5,004 bases of DNA from positions 1 through 5,004 of the forward strand of contig JAQUEZ010000374.1 in the NCBI GenBank assembly GCA_028684915.1, given 5' to 3'. This stretch comes from Desulfobulbus sp. GTDB lineage: Bacteria; Desulfobacterota; Desulfobulbia; Desulfobulbales; Desulfobulbaceae. Below are positions 1 to 5,004 of this stretch, piece after piece (position 1 is the stretch's first letter; every line of letters begins with the position of its first letter). Both the position numbers and the translations under genes were made by a program. The notes beneath the pieces are model-generated. The model had not been told where the DNA came from. It ran no database searches and worked only from the letters and a program-made list of their open reading frames with translations.

Positions 1-121
1 CCCCACCGCCTGATTCAATCCCTCGGCACCAAAAAGCTCTTTTCTATAGAGGACCACCGGGCTTGTCCAACAAACGGTTCAGATTTTGGTTCGCTGCGCT
101 CTCAAAATCTAACCTTATTCG
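1..121 (+). other. Tail of an upstream integron cassette (partial)
   Basis: This stretch lies before the crossover point of the attC at 65-127, so by integron logic it is the 3' end of a preceding cassette. Two plus-strand frames enter from the left edge without a stop. One (from base 3) ends at TAG 123-125, inside the R' box. The other (from base 1) runs through the attC to TGA 181-183. Cassette genes often end inside their attC, which favours the first frame as the C-terminus of the upstream gene. I recognise no family in either translation, and 40 to 60 open codons are weak evidence. A third frame stops at once (TGA 11-13). The gene itself, if any, lies outside the window. Confidence 0.35.
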
Positions 122-127
122 TTAGGC
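65..127 (+). other. attC integron recombination site (intact, 63 bp)
   Basis: The R'' box GTCCAAC (65-71) fits RYYYAAC and the R' box GTTAGGC (121-127) fits GTTRRRY. Between them is an imperfect palindrome: GGTT (76-79) pairs with AACC (111-114), and AGATTTTG (81-88) pairs with CAAAATCT (103-110). C80 is left unpaired. Bases 72-75 and 115-120 form the unpaired spacer next to the R boxes, and 89-102 is the variable terminal loop. This is the layout of attC sites, which are recombined as a folded bottom strand by the integrase IntI. C80 corresponds to an extrahelical G on the bottom strand, the kind of base that sets strand choice. The expected crossover is between G121 and T122. Recognition is by structure and box consensus only. 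Confidence 0.87.
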
Positions 128-134
128 AGAAGGC

Positions 135-140
135 AGAAGG
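135..140 (+). promoter_or_regulatory. Shine-Dalgarno site of the cassette gene
   Basis: AGAAGG lies 3 bases before ATG 144, which is short spacing; a second AGAAGG at 128-133 lies 10 bases before it. The two copies come from a tandem 7-base repeat, GGCAGAA, at 125-138 that begins in the R' box. The leader from the crossover point to the start codon is only 22 bases, as is usual in cassettes, and I see no promoter inside the cassette. Confidence 0.5.
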
Positions 141-143
141 AAT

Positions 144-1028
144 ATGGACGATTCTACATGGGAAAGACAGCGTGCATTCCTGAATAGCGTTCCAGAAAAC
201 GAACGTCTTAGGATTCAGAAAGAGAATCAAGAAGAAGCCGAAAAGCTCTATAAGGAATTTACAGAGGCTTTTAGCAAAGGGGTGTGCGATTCCTGTGGAA
301 AGCCGATAAGCACTTTCTCAAAAGAAAATCCATGCTTTCATTGGCTGTTGAGACCTGGGAAGGCAAAAAAAGCTCATGTTGAAAAGATTTTAAAGATAAA
401 GGGTTATTTCAGGTCTGCCGCTTATTTACGATGGGTTAGCAATTTCGACAGTCACTTCAAAAATATCAATAATTTATCTCAGGAAGGGAATGCAAATGCG
501 CTATTCCACTGGTCAGCTAGATACAAGCATATAAAGTGGACGTTCTGGTGCACTAGAAATGACTACGCAGGGCATAATAACCATCCGCCGCACTTCCATT
601 TCGAAATGCGTCTAGATAAAATGCCATTCATAAAATTTAATGATTTTCATATCCCTTTCACAGATGAAGACTTGTTTACTATTCGTTCCCATGAAGATCC
701 CGAATCTCCAGTCAAACAAACATTTGGATTCCATGGGGCAGGATTAGAAGAAGCTTTTTCTGTCGATCCAGAAAAACTTATAGAGGGGCTAACTACGACA
801 GAGAACCAAGAAGAAGCAGTTTACCACCTACATACTGTAATTCATTCGGAAGAAGGTATACCTCACGAAGTCTTAAACAAAGCCATGGCTATAGCGAAAG
901 AGAAAAAGGTTCCAGTGGCCACTATTATTCGCGAATTTGGATATGAAGCTAGAGTTATTATCGAACCGACAGAGTCGTTAATCACCAAAGAAAACAGAAG
1001 TAATCCGAGACAGAAAAAAAATGCTTAA
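144..1028 (+). CDS. Integron cassette protein of unknown function with Cys/His clusters
   Basis: This 294-residue protein has no signal peptide or membrane segment and is probably cytoplasmic. I cannot name its family. An acidic, Lys-rich helical N-terminus (1-45) is followed by C48-x2-C51, then C64-x-H66, a spacing that suggests a small zinc-binding knuckle. A Trp/Tyr-rich middle section (87-140) contains C136. Next comes a His-rich motif with H144, H147, H150 and H152 (NHPPHFHFEM), a possible second metal site. Residues 220-275 look helical, and the tail is basic. The start ATG follows a purine-rich ribosome site 22 bases from the attC crossover. The stop codon TAA lies inside the R'' box of the next attC, the classic layout of a cassette gene. 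Base composition is far more AT-rich than that of rsmB, which fits horizontal transfer. Metal binding is inferred from residue spacing only. A role in defence or stress would be a guess. Confidence 0.85.
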   Translation: MDDSTWERQRAFLNSVPENERLRIQKENQEEAEKLYKEFTEAFSKGVCDSCGKPISTFSKENPCFHWLLRPGKAKKAHVEKILKIKGYFRSAAYLRWVSNFDSHFKNINNLSQEGNANALFHWSARYKHIKWTFWCTRNDYAGHNNHPPHFHFEMRLDKMPFIKFNDFHIPFTDEDLFTIRSHEDPESPVKQTFGFHGAGLEEAFSVDPEKLIEGLTTTENQEEAVYHLHTVIHSEEGIPHEVLNKAMAIAKEKKVPVATIIREFGYEARVIIEPTESLITKENRSNPRQKKNA

Positions 1029-1119
1029 CAATCGCATTCACGCGGACCGCAATAAGCGCCGCTCCTTGGCTTTGGTTTTCGGGGGGCACCATACTTAATC
1101 CGTGACATTGCAGGTATTC
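1023..1119 (+). other. Degenerate or truncated attC site
   Basis: GCTTAAC at 1023-1029 fits the R'' consensus RYYYAAC and contains the TAA stop of the cassette gene. It is followed by GCATTCACGCGGA (1033-1045), which looks like an L'' arm. A plausible partner, TCCGTGACATTGC (1099-1111), is its reverse complement apart from a few inserted or missing bases. The expected R' box GTTRRRY is absent after it; the bases there read GGTATTCC. The site therefore appears to be either a decayed long attC of nearly 100 bases or an attC truncated after its L'' arm. The R'' half is well supported; the right boundary is a guess. Confidence 0.55.
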
Positions 1120-1152
1120 CGGATGTATCCCGGTATACCCGGAAAGCCTTGC
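1110..1152. repeat. Imperfect palindrome (stem-loop)
   Basis: TTCCGG (1117-1122) pairs with CCGGAA (1139-1144). Inside it, GTAT (1125-1128) pairs with ATAC (1135-1138), leaving an AT bulge and a 6-base loop. Outside, GCAGG (1110-1114) can pair with the GCCTTGC segment (1146-1152) with one bulged base. No T-run follows on either strand, so it is not a standard terminator. Nothing else is recognisable in 1153-1213 except a direct repeat, ATGCAAG, at 1195-1201 and 1205-1211. The palindrome may be part of the ruined integron end or a separate small repeat. Confidence 0.5.
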
Positions 1153-1213
1153 GCTATAAGGGAGGCGGCAGGTTCAACTCCCGGTTTCGAAGCAATGCAA
1201 GTTCATGCAAGTG

Positions 1214-1252
1214 AAAAAAAAGGGCTTACAGAGTCAATCTCTGTAAGCCCTT
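1214..1252 (-). terminator. Rho-independent terminator of tRNA-Leu
   Basis: A perfect 14-bp stem (1220-1233 with 1239-1252) has a 5-base loop. On the minus strand it is followed by eight T residues, the complement of A1214-1221. It begins 8 bases past the end of the tRNA gene, as expected for a single-gene tRNA unit. On the plus strand only a weak TTGAATTT follows the stem, so it would stop transcription coming from the cassette side less efficiently. Confidence 0.93.
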
Positions 1253-1260
1253 GAATTTAC

Positions 1261-1347
1261 TGGTACCGGAGGTCGGAATCGAACCGACACGGGGTCGCCC
1301 CCGCTGGATTTTGAGTCCAGTGCGTCTACCAGTTTCACCACTCCGGC
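1261..1347 (-). tRNA. tRNA-Leu (anticodon CAA)
   Basis: This is an 87-nt tRNA on the minus strand. The acceptor stem GCCGGAG pairs with CTCCGGT (one G-T wobble), followed by discriminator A and an encoded CCA (complement at 1261-1263). The D-arm contains the usual AACTGGTAGACGC. The anticodon stem CTGGA/TCCAG holds loop CTCAAAA, giving anticodon CAA, which reads UUG. A long variable arm (GGGGGCGACCCC region) marks the class II leucine type. The T-loop is GGTTCGATTCC. All arms fold without defects. It is a single-gene unit with its own promoter and terminator, transcribed away from rsmB. Confidence 0.97.
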
Positions 1348-1362
1348 ATAAATGTAGGCCCC

Positions 1363-1392
1363 TATTTACCTTACCCACCTTTTCACTGTCAA
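1363..1392 (-). promoter_or_regulatory. Predicted sigma-70 promoter of tRNA-Leu
   Basis: On the minus strand a perfect -35 box TTGACA (1387-1392) is followed after 18 bases by TAAATA (1363-1368), a weak -10 box. Transcription would start near 1356, about 9 bases before the mature 5' end. The bases just after the -10 box read GGGGCC, a GC-rich discriminator of the sort found at stable-RNA promoters under stringent control. The -35 box and its position are convincing; the choice of -10 hexamer is less certain. Confidence 0.6.
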
Positions 1393-1438
1393 GGAGAAAC
1401 AGTGGGTATTGACGTTGGTTGGCAATAGTTCTTCCTTT

Positions 1439-1521
1439 TTACCGGCGGACTTGGATGGAAGAATGACGAAAATTATTGCTTTTCGCCGGTAACCTGGCAG
1501 AGTGGGGCTCTATTATGCCCC
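1439..1521 (+). promoter_or_regulatory. Inverted repeats in the region upstream of rsmB
   Basis: The divergent gap between the tRNA promoter and rsmB (1393-1582) contains TTACCGGCG (1439-1447), matched by CGCCGGTAA (1484-1492) with a 36-base spacer. It also has a hairpin, GGGGC (1504-1508) with GCCCC (1517-1521), around an 8-base loop. Either could be an operator or part of an mRNA leader of rsmB. I find no convincing -35/-10 pair for rsmB here, so the role is unknown. Confidence 0.35.
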
Positions 1522-1582
1522 CTTTCCCATAATTGCGAGAGGTGTGGCGTATCTTTATTCTTCCTTTGCCTGCTTTTTATCC

Positions 1583-2947
1583 ATGACCCCAACGTCTCCC
1601 CCTGTTTCCCCTCGTGCTGCCGCGGTCGAGGTCCTGTGCCTTTGGGCCACCACTCACAACTCGGTAGATCTCCTTTTCCATAGTACCATCGAGCAGGTGG
1701 CGGATATTGACCGTGCTCTCGTCAAGACTTTGATCTATGGGGTTTTGCGGCAGAAAGAGTATCTGGACCATATTATTCGCCGTTTTTCGAAGCATCCCTT
1801 GCGCAAGATGAAACCGCGCACCCTCATGACCCTGCGAATCGGCGTGTATCAGCTCCTCTTTTTAAGCCGGATTCCCGAGTCCGCTGCGGTCAACACTACG
1901 GTGAACACCCTGAAAAGTTCTGGGCAGCCCGCCTGGTTGATTGGGTTTGCCAACGGCATTTTGCGCAATGTGGCCAGAAATCGGGCCGATTTGCCCGGAC
2001 CTCAGCAGTTGGCCGAGGCTGAACCACCCATACTCAACCACCCGGCCTGGCTGATTGATCGCTGGCAAGAGGCGTTTGGCGAAACCAAGGCCAAGGCCAT
2101 CTGCACCTGCAACAATAGCGAGCCACCCCTGACCCTACGGGTGAACAGACGACGAAGCAGTCGTCCGGCGTTGAAAAAAATGATGGAAAAGTCCGGGATC
2201 AAGGCTGTGCCTGGTTTTTTCAGTCCCCAAGCCCTCACCATTGAAGATTTTCCAGGGTCTATTGCCTCTTTGCCAGGATTTGGTGAGGGACTTTTTCAGA
2301 TCCAGGATGAAGCCGCCCAGTTGGCCTCGCTTCTGGTGGGTAAGCTGCCGGATGGATGCCGGATTCTCGACGGCTGTGCCGGTCTCGGCGGCAAGACCTC
2401 CCATTTAGTCGAGATGCTGCCAGTCGGCGGCACGGTGGTGGCGGTCGAGCCGGATAGTCGGCGCTATCGTCTGCTTAGGGAGAACCTTCTGCGTCTTGGG
2501 CAGCGGGAGTCGGTGATTGCTGTTCGCTCCGATTTGCAGAGTTATGCCGCCACCCGTCCCGAACGCTTTGATGCGATTCTGATCGATGCGCCCTGTTCGG
2601 GAACCGGCGTTATTCGCAGGCAGCCCGATATCCGCTGGAACCGCTCACCCGAGGACTTTGTTCAATACCAGCAGACCCAGGTGCATCTGCTTGAGGTTGC
2701 CGCGCATCTGCTCAAACCCGGTGGGGTGCTGTTGTATGCCACCTGCTCGCTTGAGCCGGAGGAGAATCAAAAAGTTCTTGCACTCTTTTTTGCGCGTTGT
2801 CCCCAATTTTCCCTGGACCCGGTTGGCCCTCTTTTGCCCGAAAGCGGACAACGCCTGGTCGATGACCACGGCTGTTTCCGCTCTAACCCGGCCGACGGTT
2901 TGGATGGTTTTTTTGCTGCCCGTCTGGTCGAGTCGGGCCGCTTGTAG
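1583..2947 (+). CDS. rsmB: 16S rRNA (cytosine-967-C5) methyltransferase RsmB
   Basis: It transfers a methyl group from S-adenosylmethionine to C5 of cytosine 967 (E. coli numbering) of 16S rRNA, acting in the cytoplasm during small-subunit maturation. Starting at ATG 1583 it has 454 residues, close to the usual 430-460. A NusB-like RNA-binding domain covers about 11-135, a linker and N1 region 150-230, and the Rossmann methyltransferase fold 235-454. Visible motifs are the SAM-binding ILDGCAGLGGKTSHL (261-275), VVAVEPD (285-291), DAPCSGTG (335-342) with the release cysteine C338, and YATCSLEPEEN (385-395) with the catalytic cysteine C388. It ends with the typical DGFFAARL. An in-frame GTG at 1502 would add 27 residues with no family resemblance, so I reject it, although ATG 1583 has only a poor ribosome site. 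It is separated from the tRNA by a divergent gap and from the next gene by 165 bases. The Pro usual in motif I is Leu here. Confidence 0.95.
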   Translation: MTPTSPPVSPRAAAVEVLCLWATTHNSVDLLFHSTIEQVADIDRALVKTLIYGVLRQKEYLDHIIRRFSKHPLRKMKPRTLMTLRIGVYQLLFLSRIPESAAVNTTVNTLKSSGQPAWLIGFANGILRNVARNRADLPGPQQLAEAEPPILNHPAWLIDRWQEAFGETKAKAICTCNNSEPPLTLRVNRRRSSRPALKKMMEKSGIKAVPGFFSPQALTIEDFPGSIASLPGFGEGLFQIQDEAAQLASLLVGKLPDGCRILDGCAGLGGKTSHLVEMLPVGGTVVAVEPDSRRYRLLRENLLRLGQRESVIAVRSDLQSYAATRPERFDAILIDAPCSGTGVIRRQPDIRWNRSPEDFVQYQQTQVHLLEVAAHLLKPGGVLLYATCSLEPEENQKVLALFFARCPQFSLDPVGPLLPESGQRLVDDHGCFRSNPADGLDGFFAARLVESGRL

Positions 2948-3097
2948 TTTCCGGCGACAGTGTTTATATTCGGTAGCCACAAACTGAATCCTAACCAGTA
3001 TGGTTGGAGCAAATAAACCGACCAAAAATATGCAGTTGAATTTTCGGCAGAATGAGATCCCCCCCGGACGCCGAATTCCCTCTACCCGACGAAGAAC
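2948..3097. other. Intergenic gap with a small hairpin
   Basis: There is no gene here. CTAACCA (2991-2997) pairs with TGGTTGG (3001-3007) around a 3-base loop, with one T-G wobble, but no T-run follows, so it is not a standard terminator. A run of seven C residues lies at 3059-3065. TTGAAT (3036-3041) has no matching -10 box at the right distance. A promoter for the downstream pair of genes is expected here but I cannot place it. Confidence 0.35.
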
Positions 3098-3103
3098 AAG
3101 GAG
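3098..3103 (+). promoter_or_regulatory. Shine-Dalgarno site fixing the start of the helical protein gene
   Basis: AAGGAG lies 9 bases before ATG 3113. This selects that ATG over the in-frame TTG at 3107, which would be only 3 bases from the site. Confidence 0.8.
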
Positions 3104-3112
3104 AATTTGTTA

Positions 3113-3700
3113 ATGGCTGGAATTAAATCGACCATGGACTTGGTGATGGAGCGTGCCGCTCGTATGGGCATGGCCACACCCGAGGAAATGCGTCATGAAG
3201 AGAATTTGAAAAAGGGCATGCAGAGCACGGTCGAATTCCTCAACGGCAACAAGCCCTCGTTGGCGGAGATTCTGGGCGAGTTTGCGCCAGCTGAGCAGGA
3301 AGCAGTTCGCAAGGGGATGTTGAGCTCCCTGTTGCGCAACCTCTTCCTCCCCCGCGACGAAGAAGGCGTCTCCCGCCTTGAGCGGGCAATCAGTGGGATC
3401 GTTGAACTCAATACAGCCACGCCTGACATCGGCGCCCTGTGTCGAGAGTTGCAGACCATTGCCCACCAGTATGGCCAGCATCGCCAGCAACTCCATGATC
3501 AGCTCAAGGAGCAGGTGCGGATGCAGATTGAACAGATGTTGCTCCGTAAGGGAATGCAAGCCGACAGCCTCAAATTCGACCCCACAACCGAACCACAGTT
3601 CAAAGAGCAGTGGGTAAGGCTAGAGGCCGATCTGGACGGCCAGTACGGTCAGGCATTGGAACAATTCAAGGCCCAGCTCAAGGCCTGGCTGAAGCTCTGA
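3113..3700 (+). CDS. Conserved-looking helical protein of unknown function
   Basis: This 195-residue soluble protein has no signal peptide, membrane segment or catalytic motif that I can identify. Nearly the whole sequence looks alpha-helical. The opening MAGIKSTMDLVMERA resembles the start of small uncharacterised proteins I recall from Desulfobacterota and related groups, but I cannot confirm a family name. Residues 25-45 and 83-100 are charged helices. Residues 107-148 (rich in Gln, His, Leu and Lys) and 163-193 are likely coiled coils. The only cysteine is C110. The start is fixed by AAGGAG 9 bases upstream. The stop lies 2 bases before the start of the M24 peptidase gene, so the two are probably co-transcribed and coupled in translation. 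A role as a partner or regulator of the peptidase is possible but not shown. Confidence 0.85.
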   Translation: MAGIKSTMDLVMERAARMGMATPEEMRHEENLKKGMQSTVEFLNGNKPSLAEILGEFAPAEQEAVRKGMLSSLLRNLFLPRDEEGVSRLERAISGIVELNTATPDIGALCRELQTIAHQYGQHRQQLHDQLKEQVRMQIEQMLLRKGMQADSLKFDPTTEPQFKEQWVRLEADLDGQYGQALEQFKAQLKAWLKL

Positions 3701-3702
3701 TC

Positions 3703-4809
3703 ATGTACTGTCCTGAACAGGGTCGGCTCGACCGATTACAGCAAACCCTACGCCGGCGCAAGATCGACGGCTTAATTGTCTCCCAGCCCGAGAATCGACG
3801 CTATCTCAGTGGGTATACCGCGCCGGACCACGGCATCCAGGAAACCTCCGGTTTTCTCCTTATTCCCGCCACCGGCAAACCGGTCCTGCTGACCGATTCC
3901 CGTTTCACCCTCCAAGCCGAGGCAGAGGCGCCCCTCTTCACGGTGGATACCTACACCAAGGGATTGCTGAAATCACTGGAAAAACAGTGCAGCAGGCTTA
4001 GCCTGAAAACGCTCGCCTTTGAAAGTGACTATTTCCTCTACTCCTCCTTCCTTCGTCTGGAAAAGATGGCCACGCAAAAGGGGCTGGAGTTAAAGGCGGA
4101 AAGCGAATTAGTGGAGAAGATGCGGGCGATCAAGGACGAGCGAGAGCTGGTGCTGCTCAGACGCTCCACTGATCTGAACGAGAAGGTGTTCCAGTCGGTC
4201 TACCAGACCCTTGAACCGGGGATGAGCGAGCGCGAGGTTGCCCTAGCCTTGGAGTTGACCATGCGCGAAATGGGCGCTGAAGGACCGAGCTTCGACACCA
4301 TCGTCGCCTTTGGTACCAACGCGGCCAAGCCCCATGCCGTGCCCACTGATCGGATCCTGGAGGCTGGAGATCTGGTGCTGGTCGATATGGGCCTGATTTT
4401 GGATGGCTACTGTTCGGATATGACCCGCACCTTTGTTGCCGGGAAACCTAATCAGACCTTTATCGAACGGCATCGGATAGTACGCAAAGCCATGCTTGCC
4501 GGGATCAACGCCATTCGGGCCGGGGTTACCGGGGTCGAGGTTGATCGGGCTGCGCGTCAGGTGCTGATTGATGCCGGGTATGGTGCTGTTTTTGGGCATG
4601 GCCTGGGGCATGGTGTCGGTATCGCCGTCCACGAGGAGCCCCGACTTTCGCCCCGCGGTACCAAGCAACTGCAGGCCGGTATGGTGGTCACGGTGGAACC
4701 CGGACTGTACCTGGCAGACTGGGGTGGTATTCGTCTGGAAAATATGGTCATCGTCACCGAAGATGGGGCTGAGGTGATGAATCATGACACGACCAGTTTA
4801 GACCTCTAA
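3703..4809 (+). CDS. Xaa-Pro peptidase, M24 metallopeptidase family
   Basis: It is predicted to hydrolyse Xaa-Pro dipeptides or to remove N-terminal residues before proline, in cytoplasmic peptide turnover. Its 368 residues are typical of the PepQ/YqhT-like members. An N-terminal creatinase-like domain (8-135) is followed by the pita-bread catalytic domain (about 145-365). All five ligands of the dinuclear metal site are present: D228 (VDMG), D239 (SDMTRT), H303 (GHGLGHG), E332 (TVEPG) and E346 (RLEN). Conserved histidines H211 (KPHAVP) and H310 (VHEEP) are also there, so the enzyme should be active. There is no signal peptide. ATG 3703 is chosen because family similarity begins at once and it sits 2 bases after the previous stop. 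An in-frame GTG at 3610 would overlap the upstream gene by 91 bases and add unrelated sequence. No strong ribosome site is seen, which fits translational coupling. Whether it is an aminopeptidase or a dipeptidase cannot be decided here. Confidence 0.95.
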   Translation: MYCPEQGRLDRLQQTLRRRKIDGLIVSQPENRRYLSGYTAPDHGIQETSGFLLIPATGKPVLLTDSRFTLQAEAEAPLFTVDTYTKGLLKSLEKQCSRLSLKTLAFESDYFLYSSFLRLEKMATQKGLELKAESELVEKMRAIKDERELVLLRRSTDLNEKVFQSVYQTLEPGMSEREVALALELTMREMGAEGPSFDTIVAFGTNAAKPHAVPTDRILEAGDLVLVDMGLILDGYCSDMTRTFVAGKPNQTFIERHRIVRKAMLAGINAIRAGVTGVEVDRAARQVLIDAGYGAVFGHGLGHGVGIAVHEEPRLSPRGTKQLQAGMVVTVEPGLYLADWGGIRLENMVIVTEDGAEVMNHDTTSLDL

Positions 4810-5004
4810 GGGGTAAGCGATCACGGGGCCACCGAATCTGGTGTTATCGGCCTGTTATGTGCAGGTGTACGCTGCAGAGGCCGATGCCTTGCACCTCCGG
4901 CACCCTGCAATCGCTTGTGCGCCAGGCAAAGCTCTGGTGCTCCTGGTGGCTGCAATGCCACCCGCGGTAATTGCCTGTTCACCGCGAAATCGCCGGTTCG
5001 GCGT
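4810..5004. other. Non-coding end region with nested inverted repeats
   Basis: I see no convincing gene and no terminator with a T-run in these 195 bases. There are many inverted repeats: AAGCGAT (4815-4821) with ATCGCTT (4910-4916), ATCGGCCT (4846-4853) with AGGCCGAT (4878-4885), TGCAGG (4860-4865) with CCTGCA (4904-4909), GGTGGC (4945-4950) with GCCACC (4957-4962), CGCGGT (4963-4968) with ACCGCG (4981-4986), and CGCCG (4991-4995) with CGGCG (4999-5003). This could be a structured RNA, a leader of the next gene or a repeat element. In GC-rich DNA some such pairs arise by chance. Confidence 0.35.

Noticed and set aside
1160..1197. A GGTTCAACTCC string resembling a tRNA T-loop, as if from a tRNA relic
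   Set aside because: The flanking bases do not form a proper T-stem, no acceptor or anticodon arm can be found, and no CCA follows.
1..1260. A second copy of the tRNA-Leu 3' end that would mark a genomic island attachment site
   Set aside because: Reading through the left side I found no repeat of the tRNA 3' end sequence in the window.
1463..1492. A nine-codon open frame as a leader peptide before rsmB
   Set aside because: The possible ribosome site is only 1 base from the ATG and the peptide has no run of regulatory codons.
1494..1509. A TGGCA...GGCTC string resembling a sigma-54 promoter
   Set aside because: The GG to GC spacing is off by one base and the -12 element does not fit consensus.
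1502..1582. Extension of rsmB to the GTG at 1502
   Set aside because: The added 27 residues do not look like RsmB, and family similarity begins just after ATG 1583.
2645..3025. Minus-strand open frame opposite the end of rsmB
   Set aside because: It is a shadow of rsmB with no recognisable protein features.
3107..3112. TTG at 3107 as the start of the helical protein
   Set aside because: AAGGAG is too close to this TTG and correctly spaced for ATG 3113.
3610..3702. GTG at 3610 as the start of the M24 peptidase
   Set aside because: It would overlap the upstream gene by 91 bases and add residues unlike the family.
4243..4785. Minus-strand open frame of 180 codons opposite the peptidase gene
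   Set aside because: It lies entirely antisense to a well-supported M24 catalytic domain and has composition typical of a shadow frame.
4857..4970. A 37-codon plus-strand open frame starting at ATG 4857
   Set aside because: There is no ribosome site, the translation is Cys- and Trp-rich with no likeness to a known protein, and it overlaps the inverted repeats.

Overview
The window is about 5 kb of a bacterial chromosome made of two unlike parts. Positions 1 to about 1120 look like a fragment of an integron gene-cassette array. They are AT-rich: by hand count, 18 of 60 bases are G or C at 421-480. The rest, from about 1260 on, is GC-rich housekeeping sequence (39 of 60 at 2401-2460). The RsmB motif style, the small helical protein of the MxxIKSTxDLVMER type and the M24 peptidase beside it suggest a Desulfobacterota (Desulfobulbus-like) bacterium. 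That placement is inference from memory of similar proteins.

Layout of the left part: the tail of an unseen upstream cassette (1-121); a well-formed attC recombination site (65-127) with paired R boxes and one extrahelical base; a cassette gene (144-1028) for a 294-residue protein of unknown function with probable metal-binding Cys/His clusters; and a second attC that starts at the stop codon but lacks a recognisable R' box (from 1023). No integron integrase is in view. A palindromic spacer follows (about 1110-1152). Then, on the minus strand, come the terminator, gene and promoter of tRNA-Leu(CAA).

Layout of the right part, all on the plus strand: rsmB (1583-2947, 16S rRNA m5C methyltransferase); a 165-base gap; a 195-residue helical protein of unknown function (3113-3700); and an M24 family Xaa-Pro peptidase (3703-4809) that begins 2 bases after the previous stop and is probably translationally coupled. 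The last 195 bases hold no convincing gene but contain several nested inverted repeats.

How the parts relate: tRNA-Leu, rsmB and the peptidase belong to translation and protein turnover and form an ordinary core region. The cassette gene is an acquired accessory gene stranded about 230 bases from the 3' end of the tRNA gene. The most interesting items are the intact attC, the unexplained cassette protein, the decayed second attC and the structured right-hand end.
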